A stretch of DNA of 64,000 nt, from the NCBI RefSeq assembly GCF_043641665.1, contig NC_092186.1:16201001-16265000 (forward strand), given 5' to 3'. Source of the DNA: Enoplosus armatus (taxonomy: Eukaryota; Chordata; Actinopteri; Centrarchiformes; Enoplosidae). Positions within the stretch are counted from its first letter, which is position 1. Every line of letters begins with the position of its first letter. Position numbers and translations under genes: made by a program. Below are positions 38,557-50,234 of the stretch, piece by piece. The notes beneath the pieces are model-generated. The model was not told the origin of the DNA, searched no databases, and saw only the letters and a list, made by a program, of their open reading frames with translations.

Positions 38557-40559
38557 ACTCTTGCTCCTCAGTGCTACCGAAATGCAGTACACATCAAAGG
38601 CAGGAAGCTGTTGGTGGCAAAGGCCCTTGGTTTGTTGTTTGCAAGATGGAATCTCTGCTGTCTTTGTACTTTTATCACTCCCTTTCCGTCTCCCTCTCTT
38701 CTTCTGTGTCTTAATCTCCCTATATTCCTCTCTCTCTCTGTTCTTTCCTCTTTCTAGAACAATCAGCTGGCTCTCTGCCACCCTCTTTAACCTGATCTGC
38801 TAGAGCTGTTGTCGGCGCTACACTGTCACTGCCCCCTCCCGCACTGTATTCTGCTCGCTTCCACATTCCAGCCCAGAGTAATCCCCTCTGCCTGGTCGTC
38901 TTTTCTCCCTCTCTAATGGTTTTAAGCAAGTCACCGAATGTAATCTCTCATGCTGGTTACATTATTTTTGCTTAATGCTGTTCACGCGCACAGAAACAAG
39001 CACTCACACTAAAAAGCTTTCTCTGGCACGGGCACACACACACACAATATACACTGAAACGAAAACAGGCTGAAGTATTCAAACATGCTCAAATGCACCT
39101 GCACTTATAGTTCGCATGTAATCACATGTGAAAATTCATATTGTAACATGACCGCTTAGCGTTTTTGTGACTTTTCATCCAGCTCTGTGGATAGACGCCA
39201 TCGTTTTCCTCTTGCGTTTTATGGAGCCACAGCCCTGGATTAGCACGTGCTCGCCTGCATTCCCTACCTGTGTATCTGAGCCAAATATAATTATCCATGG
39301 AGATTCTGTCAGATAACAAGTTAAAATAAGCTCAGCAGCAATGAACAGTCCTGGCATGGCCCTGAACTCTCATTTGATGTAACGCTTGCAGCACAAATGA
39401 CAATTTCATGGTCCAAAGGAACACCAGTGGTTTCAATCGTGGAGATAAACTCACTCAGCGACCCACTGTTCTTGTTTTGTTCCAAGTTGTATTTGAAGTT
39501 AATTTTTTGATGGTGCCCTCCCTAAGTGGCTTGGCAAAGGGAATTATTTTAGATCCCTGCAAATGGGTCTTTGTCCCAACTGTTGTTTAATCAAGTTTCA
39601 TAATTAATTTTAACAGGTTATTATCTGCTTTTATTTCTCCTGTGAATGAGTTTGGGAAGATGTGCTACCAAAATAAGAATTCTGTAAGGTAAGCGAATCG
39701 GGAGATCTGAGGTGGAAAAAATTGTTCATCCCCCGCAGCACATGTTTCAGGCCATTGATCAAGGGCAAACGACAAAACAAATTCAAATTACAAAGAGAAA
39801 ATAACGATAATAGGTAATCAGTCACTGTGCTTTTATATGTAACCTTGCTGTGCCAGTACTACTCAGAATCAGTTCAGATGGGCAAAAATGTTAATGTGCA
39901 GGTTAATTAGATCCTATTTGTGTGTTAGACATTAGATTGTTTTGACTCAGAGCTTGTATACTCTGATCTTTCAAAGACACAACTGTGGACATCCTTGTTC
40001 CACAAGGATAGTTTTCATATTGATCCCAGCTTGCAACTGTATTACCACCCAACAGTAACTTAAAATGATAAAAGTCTGATGGATGATATATTTTAAGCAA
40101 ACATCAAGGCTCAGGAGAAAGCATACTGGAATACTGAAACCAGAAAGATGGGAAATGATAATAAAAAAAGAAAATTCAGTAATAAATTTGGAAAACAGCA
40201 GCAGCAGAAAGTGTATGCAATTTAAAGTTGATTTGACATCCAAAATCTGCAGTGTGGCCTTTTAAATTAATCTGATAATCTTATTATATATCTATACTAA
40301 CCAAAAAGGTAGCTGACTATTAAGCTGTACATGCAATTTGAAAGATTCACCCTTTACTACTCTGCAATACTGACCACAATGCACTGAGTTTTTTTTCTTG
40401 AGTTGTCAAGGGGCGACTTGAAACTCTATAAACAAAACCTAAGAGTTGACAGTTGACCCCCCATAGAAGCAGGAAGCCCCCTGCCCCGATTATCATCCAG
40501 GGAGAAGAAGTAGAGATGCCGGATTCATACAGGCATCCTGGGGTCTAAATCAACAAAAA

Positions 40560-41450
40560 CTTGGACTGACTGGCTTTCAGGAAAGGCCATAGCAGAAAGA
40601 TCCTATGAGGAAACAGAGATCCTTCAGTGTACGCAACAGGCGGCTGAAAGTCAGCGGAGGCCAGAGCACTGTTCTTGGCTGCTGGGGAGGCGGCATCAAG
40701 GCTGGTGACACCAGTAAATTTGGTGAGGAAGTCCAGCTCTGTAGTCGGGCTGGAACTGCACAGTCTGGAGGCAGTGGCAGAGAGGAGGATGATGGACACG
40801 ATGAACACCGCTCTGAATAACCCCTCCCACCCGCTCGATGATGAACTGTGGCAGATGGACAGCACGTTCAGCCACCAGCTCATCCCATCAAAGAGCAAGG
40901 CGGCACGCCTCAGGAGTTCACTTCGCTATCAGACACCACAACAGCAACTGTGACCACAGCCTAAGCCAGCTGTGACCCCCCACCCAACCCACTCCCACTC
41001 AGCCAGACCTGTCACACTCACTGCTCTCATCTCTAACTGCTCCAACATCCAGACTCTGTGATGTTAAAAACGGACTTCTGCTGAACAATGACCCATAATG
41101 GCTATACCCATTATTTATATAATTATTCTTATTAGTAGTAGTACTAATGGAATAATTTGACATTTTAAGAGAGGCATTATTTGCTTTCTTGCCAAGAGTT
41201 AGATGAGAAGATTGATGCCACTCTGATAATTCAGGCGAAAACGAAAACGCACCGTCAGTTACTGATAGAAACAGATTTTTGCAGAACTACCTGCAGACAT
41301 TCAACTGGTGTAGGATATTGTAATGTATATAGCTTTTAAATGAAAAAAAATTCTATACCTGCATATCTGTATTTTTGACCTCTGGCACTTGAGTTTCACT
41401 CCAGGGGTCAATAAAATGTTATCTTATCCTTTCTTAATGTATCTTATCTC
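40560..41450 (+). pseudogene. decayed non-LTR retrotransposon, 3' end of ORF2 plus 3' UTR and tail
   Basis: The plus strand around 40640-40950 carries, across a frame change, LGCWGGGIKAGDTSKF, then SSVVGLELHSLEAVAERRMMD, then NPSHPLDDELWQMDSTFSHQL. These fit the C-terminal end of fish LINE ORF2 proteins, where a KxSSVVG...LxxVxERRM...NPSHPL segment follows the reverse transcriptase (recalled family pattern). Frame changes and an early stop (TGA after PQQQL, about 40950) show it is dead. Downstream lies an old 3' UTR with a polyadenylation-like AATAAA at 41410-41415 and a TTATCTTATC-type tail (41420-41448), as in LINEs that end in short tandem repeats. A separate repeat at 41155-41235 appears inserted in this UTR. 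The complementary-strand frame 40545-40898 is a shadow. Confidence 0.65.
41155..41235 (+). repeat. fragment of a common teleost repeat nested in the LINE 3' UTR
   Basis: TTTGACATTTTAAGAGAGGC, then ATTTGCTTTCTTGCCAAGAG, then TTAGATGAGAAGATTGATGC, then CACTCT correspond to a very frequent fish repeat segment (TTTGCTTTCTTGCCGAGAGT, then TAGATGAGAAGATCGATACC, as recalled). Ends are uncertain and no target duplication was found. Confidence 0.6.
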
Positions 41451-44333
41451 GAAAATGTCATGCAGATATGCTAGATACTTGTTAGTGAACCACAGACAGA
41501 AATAGAAACCATCTGTCGTTGCTTCTTGACAGATTTTTTTTATATACTGCGCTGTGAAAGTTTACACTGCCTATGTTCAAAATGACAATAAAGGTCTTAA
41601 GCTCCTTTTATCTTAAGCATATGGATTTGTATGTATTTACTTAAACATAACGCACTGCTCCAATTCTCCAAAGCAGCTGGCTCGATGCCACCCTGTCATC
41701 CCAATGAAATGTAGATCTGTGATAATAGCATATGCTCCCACAGGCTTTCACTTCTGTTTATTCCCGCAAATCACTTGACAGTAGAAAAACAATGTTCTTA
41801 ACACTGTTCTGAGCCCCATTTCTTGTCTTTGCGAGGCACAGTGTACTGTGCTACTGGTTCAAGGAATATTACATGCATTAAACATAATGTGTGCGACTCT
41901 CTCTGATTCCCATGTGTCATGTTAACTCCCAAATAAACAAAATTCAGGCAGCCTGAGTGTAGCTAAGTGAAGATGATCACTCCCCTATTAATCCTGTCCT
42001 TAGCCCTCATTTTTCATAGTGCATGATTATTTTTTTATTTCTCTCATATCGGGTATAATCAGAACTAATTACTGAGGAGATGACTCTGATGGTGTCGTCT
42101 TGAAAGTCTGGCATGTGAAGCATTTATTTGACCCTCCCCCCGACCCAGCATGAAGCACTAGGAGATATGAAGAAGAGATTAATGAGTCCATGAAGGTTTA
42201 TGTGTCTTGGTAATATCGTGGAGTTGGTCGGAAGAAGAGCCGTGATGCAGCAACCTTTAAGAATTGTTAACTTCTAATCCAAAATGGTGCCCTGCATTTT
42301 GCGTGTATGCATTTTAGCAGACAATAGAGTCAAATCAGTTTCTGTGTATAGATGTTTTGAAATTGAAAGTCTCAGCAGCTTAATGAAGACCGTTTTCTGA
42401 TTGATTTAGAGCAAGGGTAGGTCATATATCTTTCTTTATTCGAGGTCCAGAGCACAACATCAAAGAGATAATCTACCTTATTAAGTATTCTTCCGAAGTC
42501 CTCCAACATGCAAAAGTCACTCACTCAGCTCCCCAGGGCTCAAGGAGCTGTGTTAATCAAATTATTTTAGTGAGCATGTAAAGCTTCTTTAATCAAAGGA
42601 TATCTGGCTAATTTATGTCTGAAATTGGGGTAATGTCGTCTTTGGAAGATGACTTTAAACATGGTTAGGTTATGCTTTTCCTTTTTCAATTCTTTACTTT
42701 ATCTGATGTTGGTACAAGTTGGACCCTGAGGCACATTTTGTTGATATTACACTGTGCAAGGCCTTCTCAATAAATAAACATTTTTCTCTTAAGTTCTAAA
42801 TTAATATTCTCTCTTGGCCATCACTTTGTAAATATTAGACTAACTATTACTGGAAAAAGCTCATAAGCACATTTAGTCTGTCTTTGAAACCATGTAATGC
42901 GTTACTTTGGTGATTAAATCTGCAGCTGACTGTTTTTCAAAATACTGTTGCAACATTTTCTAACTTTAGCCCTAATACATAATGCATCTTTAGCTGCGTT
43001 CATTAAAGTTTAATAACTTCAGGACTTTTTTATCATATTTTTTTTTTTTTCATGTTTGGCCTCAGTGGGAATTGATGAAAGAGTAACAGTTTGAAGTAAC
43101 ATTTTAAATTAAAAGTTCTCAGATGTTCACCCAGTTCAACTGAGGCACTCCATTGTGGATGAGGACCAGCCTCTCTGCTGACCCTGAAGATTGGTTGCTA
43201 TCGCTGTTGGCTTGTAACAAAGGCAAAGTGACTTTGAGATTCACTGTATTTCTTTTTGTTTGAAACAGCATCTTTACTTTGTCTGTGGGGCTTATTGTCA
43301 ATATGGTGTCACATCAAACAAAAGTTCTATTTCTAGTCGTATTTCAACATGAAAGCCTAAACATCTGAGCTGGTGAAATGGAGAAACTGCCTCCCATATT
43401 CACTAACTCGCTGCAAATTATTTTACATGTTGAACTCAGAGCTCATTGCTCTAAAAACAGAAAAGCATGCAACTCTTTTTACTGAAAATACTAACAATTA
43501 ACGGGCAGAGTGTTCTTGCTCTTGGGCCCTGCAGCAATACATACTAACTTGCAATATATTCTGAAACATATGCTCCAATGGACATGTGGACTGGTTATTA
43601 TTGATAACCTAAATACTAGGTCATCCTGAATTTACTGGTGTGCCCAGGAAAAAGTAAAATATTCACGAAAGTCATGGAAGGAAAAACTAAAAGAATATTA
43701 AAGGTATCTTTGGCTTTCAGACACAGTAAGTTTCTGCTGCCACAGCATGTCCTTAATTTCCATCAGGATTATTTCTGACATTGTGCAGGAGAACACTGAT
43801 AGGTAGAGATTGATATTGAATTCCTTGGATGTCATTGAATGAGCTGAATAGATCCGGCTGTCCTTTGTTTCACCCCAGGCACAATCAATCACACCGATCA
43901 CTGTCAATCAGTAACAATTACATAATGCAATCTTCATTTGTTCCACAGTTCTTTTCAAACCAAATGTGCTTCACATCCCATATGTTGTCTTTTCAGACAT
44001 TTCCAGTTTAGCAGATAAGCAGTCTGACACTCCAGGAGATTCAAATAGAAGCAGGTACCAGATTTTAAAGGGGGCTTTTTTCCATCCCTTGGCTCTAACT
44101 TCACACACAGCGCAGACTCTGCCACCTTTCTCCTGCAACCCTCAAAATCCTCTAAATCAACCACAGCCAAGTTCCCGAACTTATACTGAACTAAAAACAT
44201 ACCAAGGCAGTGTGTTTTTTGCTGTCGCTCAGATGTTATGAATGAAATCTTCATCATGAGGTGAAGCACGCAGAACTCCTGAGCATGGGAAACTGTTTTC
44301 AAAAAAAGCTTAAAAAGACACCTCAGTGTTAAC

Positions 44334-44697
44334 TAGAGCCGCAACATTTAGTTGATTAATTCATTAGTCGATCGAAAGAGAATTAATTGCCAACTATTTT
44401 GATAATCGATTAATCGTTTCAGCCTTTTTTCAAGCAAAAATGTTTGCTGGTTCCAGCTTCTTAAATGTAAGGTTTTGCTGCTTTTCGGTGTCATTTATGA
44501 TAGTAAATGAGTGAGTGAATGAGTGTTTGGGTTTTCGACTGTTGGTCGGACAAAAGAAACAATTTGAAGATGTCACTTTGTGCTCTGGGAAACTGTGATG
44601 AGCATTTTTCACAATTGTTTTTCATTTTATAGACTAAATTATTAAAAATAATTGGCAGATGAATCGATAATGAAAATAATCATTAGCTGCAGCCCTA
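44334..44697 (-). mobile_element. hAT-type MITE, copy 3 (fullest copy, reverse orientation)
   Basis: Ends are TAGAGCCGCAAC (44334) and, read from the other side, TAGGGCTGCAGC (ending 44697), a short inverted repeat fitting the hAT YARNG rule. Flanking 8-mers GTGTTAAC (44326-44333) and GTGTTAAT (44698-44705) match at 7 of 8. The body contains TCGATCG and AATCGATTAATCG subterminal palindromic motifs and blocks shared with copies 1 and 2. It is 364 bases with no transposase coding. This is the best reference copy in the window for defining the family. Confidence 0.88.
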
Positions 44698-46299
44698 GTG
44701 TTAATAGTGCTAATGTATACTGTTCATTTACATTTCTGTAGCCAGAAGCACGAGCCAGAAGTGCTGAAGTTGAGCTGCGTCAAGTGGCAATTACAACATA
44801 GTCACCAATCAGACTACTGACTGCTCAGGTTTGTGAGTCACCCCGAGCTAATGGCAGTATAAATACACTGCTCTTATGAAATATTCAAGAGGATGGAACA
44901 TCTCCCGCTGATAAACATACGTTGGGGTCTTGTCTGTGAGTAGACTGGTACTGTAAATCCTAGAGGACTGGACTACAGTACTAAACCACTCGAGGAGCCC
45001 CTACAGTAAACATCCTCTCTTTACCCAGCATGCCTGGTGTCAGACACACTGAGCTACCCACAGATAATCCTTTTTGGCAGTGCATTTTCTACCAGCCTTA
45101 TCAGTTATATGGTGGCGAGATCAAGAGCCGTGTGAACCCCTTCTGCACCCTCCTCTCGCCACCCCGACTCTTGTCCTATGCAGTTTGTTTTGAGGTGATA
45201 CGCTGACCTTCATTTTCAGCGAGTGCTAACTCCCCCAATCACCTCTGGAAGGCCCTGATAAGCAGATGGCATGTCATCTATCATACTTGACCCCTAGATC
45301 CCTGGACAATGTAAATAGACGATGAGTTTTGTCCTGTGGAACTGGAAGTCTGTGAGTCCAAAACCTGTTGTTACAGTAAATTGGTTCAAAGGCACGTAGG
45401 CTGTGCTCAGGAACTAAAACTGGCATTTCCTCCTTTCAAATGTTTATTATATAACAAATGAAAAGTAAACAGGAAAACAAACACCCCTACTATGTAGTTA
45501 CTATGTGTACAAACCTCCTCATAATGCCCTACATTACACAGGAAACATCCAGCACTTACAGTAAGACCACCAATTATCTCATTTTATAGCGCTCTTGAGC
45601 TTTACAGCATGATCCTCTGAAATATCAAAGTGTGCCAGTGTTTCCAGAGTTCATTTAATTAATCAACAGTTCGCATTCTTCATGACAACATTTGCATTAC
45701 CACACTGTAACAGCATATGTTTTCTGGAAATGAAAGCCATTACTTCTGATATTACAATAGCACACAATATGATTGCCTTATGATCTTCTGTTTTCACTCT
45801 GTAATTCCTTTTAATGAGTATGAATCAAGGGAAGTGTTATTTTTGCTATTTGGCTGATTGGTACTCAGTTGTTTATGTGATATTAGTCATTACGGGTTAG
45901 GTTCTCTTTGCTGTGGCTGCGTGGGCTTTTTATTACAGTGCCCTAAAACACACTGCGAGTGCTAATACTGATCAGTTAAATGTGGAAGACACTGACAATG
46001 AAATTGATTTTGTGTTTTACTGTGCTGGGAAGGGTGCTCTAAACCAAAGTGGTGTCTCCTTCTCCGTATTTGCTTTGGTTAATTCATTATGAAACACTTC
46101 AAAAAAGGAAACTTTTTTTAAAAGCCAAGGAAACAGAAATGAATATTGATTGAGCAATTGTTGCTATACACAAAACAAATGGTGATACATGGATGGGTTG
46201 AATGAATTACGTCCATATTGGAGGATTTAGACCTCACAATTTACGTCTAATGGCAACGTTCAGTGCCAGTGCAGGAAGGAGTGTGTCCCATATGTAGCT

Positions 46300-46490
46300 A
46301 AGCAGATTATAGGGGTGTGGAGGTCGTTGGTGGACGCACGTAGCATATCGGACTTTCATGCAGGACATCGTAGTTGTTATGCATAGTGTACTGTCCTCTT
46401 TGTGTGTCTAAGGTGTAGACATATAAACAACCAGACTAAGTCCACTCAGAAAGACAAAGCTCCATTGTTTTTCCCCCGGTGTCAGCATTT
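46300..46490 (-). repeat. possible tRNA-like teleost repeat fragment
   Basis: The minus strand reads CTACGATGTCCTGCATGAAA, then GTCCGATATGCTACGTGCGT, then CCACCAACGACCTCC. This resembles the tRNA-like CTCCTGCATGAAAGTCCGAT...GCGTCCACC segment that I recall from abundant fish repeats. The neighbouring CTTTCTGAGTGGACTTAGTC part on the same strand may belong to it. Ends and family are uncertain. Confidence 0.4.
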
Positions 46491-49400
46491 GCCTTGTGGT
46501 CCACAATTAACTAGCTTACTTCCTGGTTTAGATCTAAGGGCAGGTATTTTTAGTGCAGTACCACAGCTGATCACTAGGGGTAATAACTAGAAATTCACTT
46601 CCTTGTTAAACCAAATCAACTGAAGGTGGAGAAAGCAAGGAGTTTAAAAATGTTGACATTGGACTTTTTCTTCTCAGGTGATAGGGTTGGAAAGCATCTT
46701 ACAGTATGAGGACGTCTGCTTTAGCACCAATTTTCATTTAATTTCTCTGATTCCAGATCAAGCATTCAGAAAACAGTTTGGACTCCCACAAAGGCCCACT
46801 TACCTCTCTTCCCTCCAATCCTAACTATATAAACAGATTAGTATCCATATTTCATGGGCCTTAGCCTTTTCTCTGTTCCTCTCTGCCCCCCTGCAAAGCC
46901 TCATTTTCAGGGCTGCTTTTCATCTGTTTGTCAGTCTCTGGTATAAACGTCAGCAGATTATTCTACTTACCCCACATCTCTCTTACTGAGTCTCTCTCTG
47001 CCTCTGTTTCCAGCTCTCGTTCCCTTGCTCCCACATGTACTGCTCTCCTCTCTACCTCTGATTATCTCTCCCACTTCGCATCGCCTCAGGAGTGTCGGCC
47101 ATTAAATGCAAACCCGGTCGCGCTGTCAGTCCCACGCACACACAGAAGAAACACAGCAGCACACACCAAAACCGTAATAACTGTCTTCAGAAGAACAAGA
47201 AAACTATTTCACAGACTTCACTTTTTTCTTTGTTCATCTTCCATGGATATTTCTCAGTATTTGTGAGGATAATATTGGTGGTGGGTATTAAAACTGAGAC
47301 CTGTCAGAGCCTTTGCGGTTTTTAAATTGTGCCAAAGAGTCTTTTTTTCTTTTGTGTTTATTCCCACCTCTTATTTGAGCTCTTGTTGCAGGCGGTGCTT
47401 TTATCCCTGTCGTTGTCACTTATATTTATATTTTTCTAGCATAACTTTTCAGAGTTTGCAGATCACCAAATCTCACACATCTACCGCTGTACCCAGAAGA
47501 TCAAAGCACATTATGCACTGTAGCGCTTTCAGGTCTGTGACATCCTTCCCCATTTTTGATGTTGTATTTACAACTGTTTTTCAAAAACCTGCTTTCTTAC
47601 TCTTGAATTTAAAGTTTGTCAAATAAGAATAAAAGACCCCATAAGATAAGTCACTGTTAAAGGAATAAGGAAAGTGTTTTTTGTCAATTCAAATGTTTTT
47701 CCAACTTTAATTGGCCCTCTCGCCACTGCGGTCAGGGTGATTAATAAGACAATTCAGTTGGAAAGATGAATTTTGGTGCTCCCAACAACAGACAGGACTC
47801 CACTGTTGCCGTGTGAGAGCTGGAGCAGAAAATGGATAGTCATTTCCTTTTATGGCCACGAAAGGCTGCTGTAGAGATTCAGTCTTGGTCTATAATTGAG
47901 ACACCAGGGTGTATTCTCTTTCTGGACAGACTCTAATGGTTAGTGCATTAAGGAGGATGATTGAAGAAAGCCACACACTTACAGTAGAGGCCGCGGTAAA
48001 TCAGAAAAGATGGCTTTTTGGCCAACTTGTAGATTGCAGTGGGTTCACACTGTGCAGTGCTTTAGGTCTTCCCTCTCTCTCATCTCTGGAGAGAGCACTC
48101 TTCAGCAGAGTTAAATGGGTGTAATTTTGAGGTAAAAGAGAGAACACTTTTAGTAGTAATGGAGAGAAGGCTGTGGACATGTTGTCATTGCCCTTGGAAA
48201 TACAGTAAATGCACTCTTCAGGCCTCGCTCAGTTGTTAGGAGGCTCCTCTCTGCATCACTCTCAGGTTTTGTATTCAGCTCATGAGGGATGAAGAGCTGA
48301 GGCAGTAGCTTTCATTAAGACATCAGCTGGACTCTGCATATCACAGACCTGCAGGTTTAAGGTGCATAGTCCTGCCATATCTAACAAAGCCTCACAACAG
48401 TTTCCATTTTTGCATTTTAATTCAGTTTTTATCTTCGTCTTTTAACAACAATTATTATTATTGTTTATCTGTCGTTTTAGTCAACAAGTGAGTCTCATTT
48501 TCATCATGCATTTTTAATTTTTATGTCTTTTCTGAGGCTACACCTGTCGTCTTTGATGTGTACAGTTACCATAGTTACATGTCTTGTGCTTTCACTAGGT
48601 TAGCAGAAAAGGCATTGATTAGTTGTTTATAACAGCATGTAATGGTTAATGCACCCAGTGCCCGTGTCATGCTGCAGTAAAATAATAGTCTCCTTAGTAA
48701 ACACAGTTGTCATTCCTATAGTTGACCTTCTACTGTCACATAATCTTTCGGGTCACAGATTTCAATGTAACACCAATCACTCCCTGTCATTCCTACTCAC
48801 TTAGTGCTGCTACCTGAGCTCCACACTGCATGCATCGCATTGTATTCACTCACAAGTTCACTAAAGTACTATTCACAGTCTGGGTTTAGCTCAAGACGAG
48901 CAGTGAAAACATCCAGACATAATTGCAATGCTAATTTTAGCAAACAACTTTTGATGTTGACCTCCGAAGTAAATCCTGCGATAGTGAAATTATTACATTA
49001 ACATCAGCTTACCTTTTTAGATAAGTCAATGTGCTGGCCTGCATGTTCTTCCAGTTTGTCCCAACTGTTTTGTTACTATTTTGTATAATTTTCAGTGTGA
49101 TTGTATATATATGTATTGTTTAGTCCATCCATCTGTTATTTTGTCCAAGAACAGATAATACCAGTTAACATTACTTTGCATTAAATCAGTAGTTCATTTG
49201 TATTATAGTTTAGTTTTTATTTGTTGTTGAAAAACATTTAGTCACAGTTTCCGTTCTCATAGGTTACACTGCCTCACAATACTGTAAAATACTGAGCCTT
49301 TATTACACAGCCTCTGTCAGACATCTAGCATTTCCAACCATTTCCTGTGAGCTTCACTTTTGACTTGGAGTGTCAGGCCTGGGCAGCTTGTTGTGGGGTT

Positions 49401-50166
49401 TCATATATATTCATATATGACAGCTGGCTGCCAGCAGATTACTGGTCTTTCATGTGATTGTGCCAGAGGGGTTGAGTCTTTGTTGCCAACTATCCTGATA
49501 ATACTTAAACCGCAGGAATTCTACCCACCCATGACATGTCTTCTTCCCATGTATTTGAATCTTAGAAGGACGGGGTGCCTATATGTCACTCCATGATAAG
49601 TGTTAGGAATTACACAGTAATTAGTTTGCCCATTCAAAATAAAGCCTGACTGACACTGACAGTGGAAGATGCCTGAGGAGTAAAGATACTGTGCCCACTG
49701 CCTCCTAAGGCAACCTCTGCTAAACCCTTGCCTCCCAAATTTGCACAGAAATGATTATTCTAGGATTTGTTTCACTTGTATAAATCAAACATACAGACTT
49801 AATGATATGGAGATGCATTTAAGCTGCTGTTTTATTGTTTAAGTCTGTTGCTGAATCATTTTCTTTCCTTCTTAATTCCACAACCAGATTAGTGACACCT
49901 CAGAGGGGGAATACAGTATGTTTGTTTTCAGTTGTACTGTAAGTATTCACAGTCTATAAAAACATACAGTAAATGTACTAATTTATGTATATTTTGATGT
50001 AGACTAAAAGCAAATAGAGGAACAACCTAATATTGGATCCATATCATTAACTGTTTACTGTATGAGCTGTTAAGAAGGATGATGTGAGGGAAACACAATA
50101 GAAATGTGTCAGCATCAGACATTTTATTATACCATTTATACAGAGGGAGTTTTGTCTTTTATATCT

Positions 50167-50169
<3 letters not shown>

Positions 50170-50219
<50 letters not shown>

Positions 50220-50234
50220 TTTTTTTTTTTTTTT
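50170..50234. repeat. (AT)24 followed by T15
   Basis: 48 bases of perfect AT followed by TCT and a 15-base T run. It is self-complementary, so it can form a cruciform, and it is a likely length-variable and assembly-error-prone site. Confidence 0.97.

Noticed and set aside
40545..40898. 117-codon frame on the minus strand
   Set aside because: It is the complement of the LINE ORF2 remnant, whose plus-strand translation carries the recognisable pattern.
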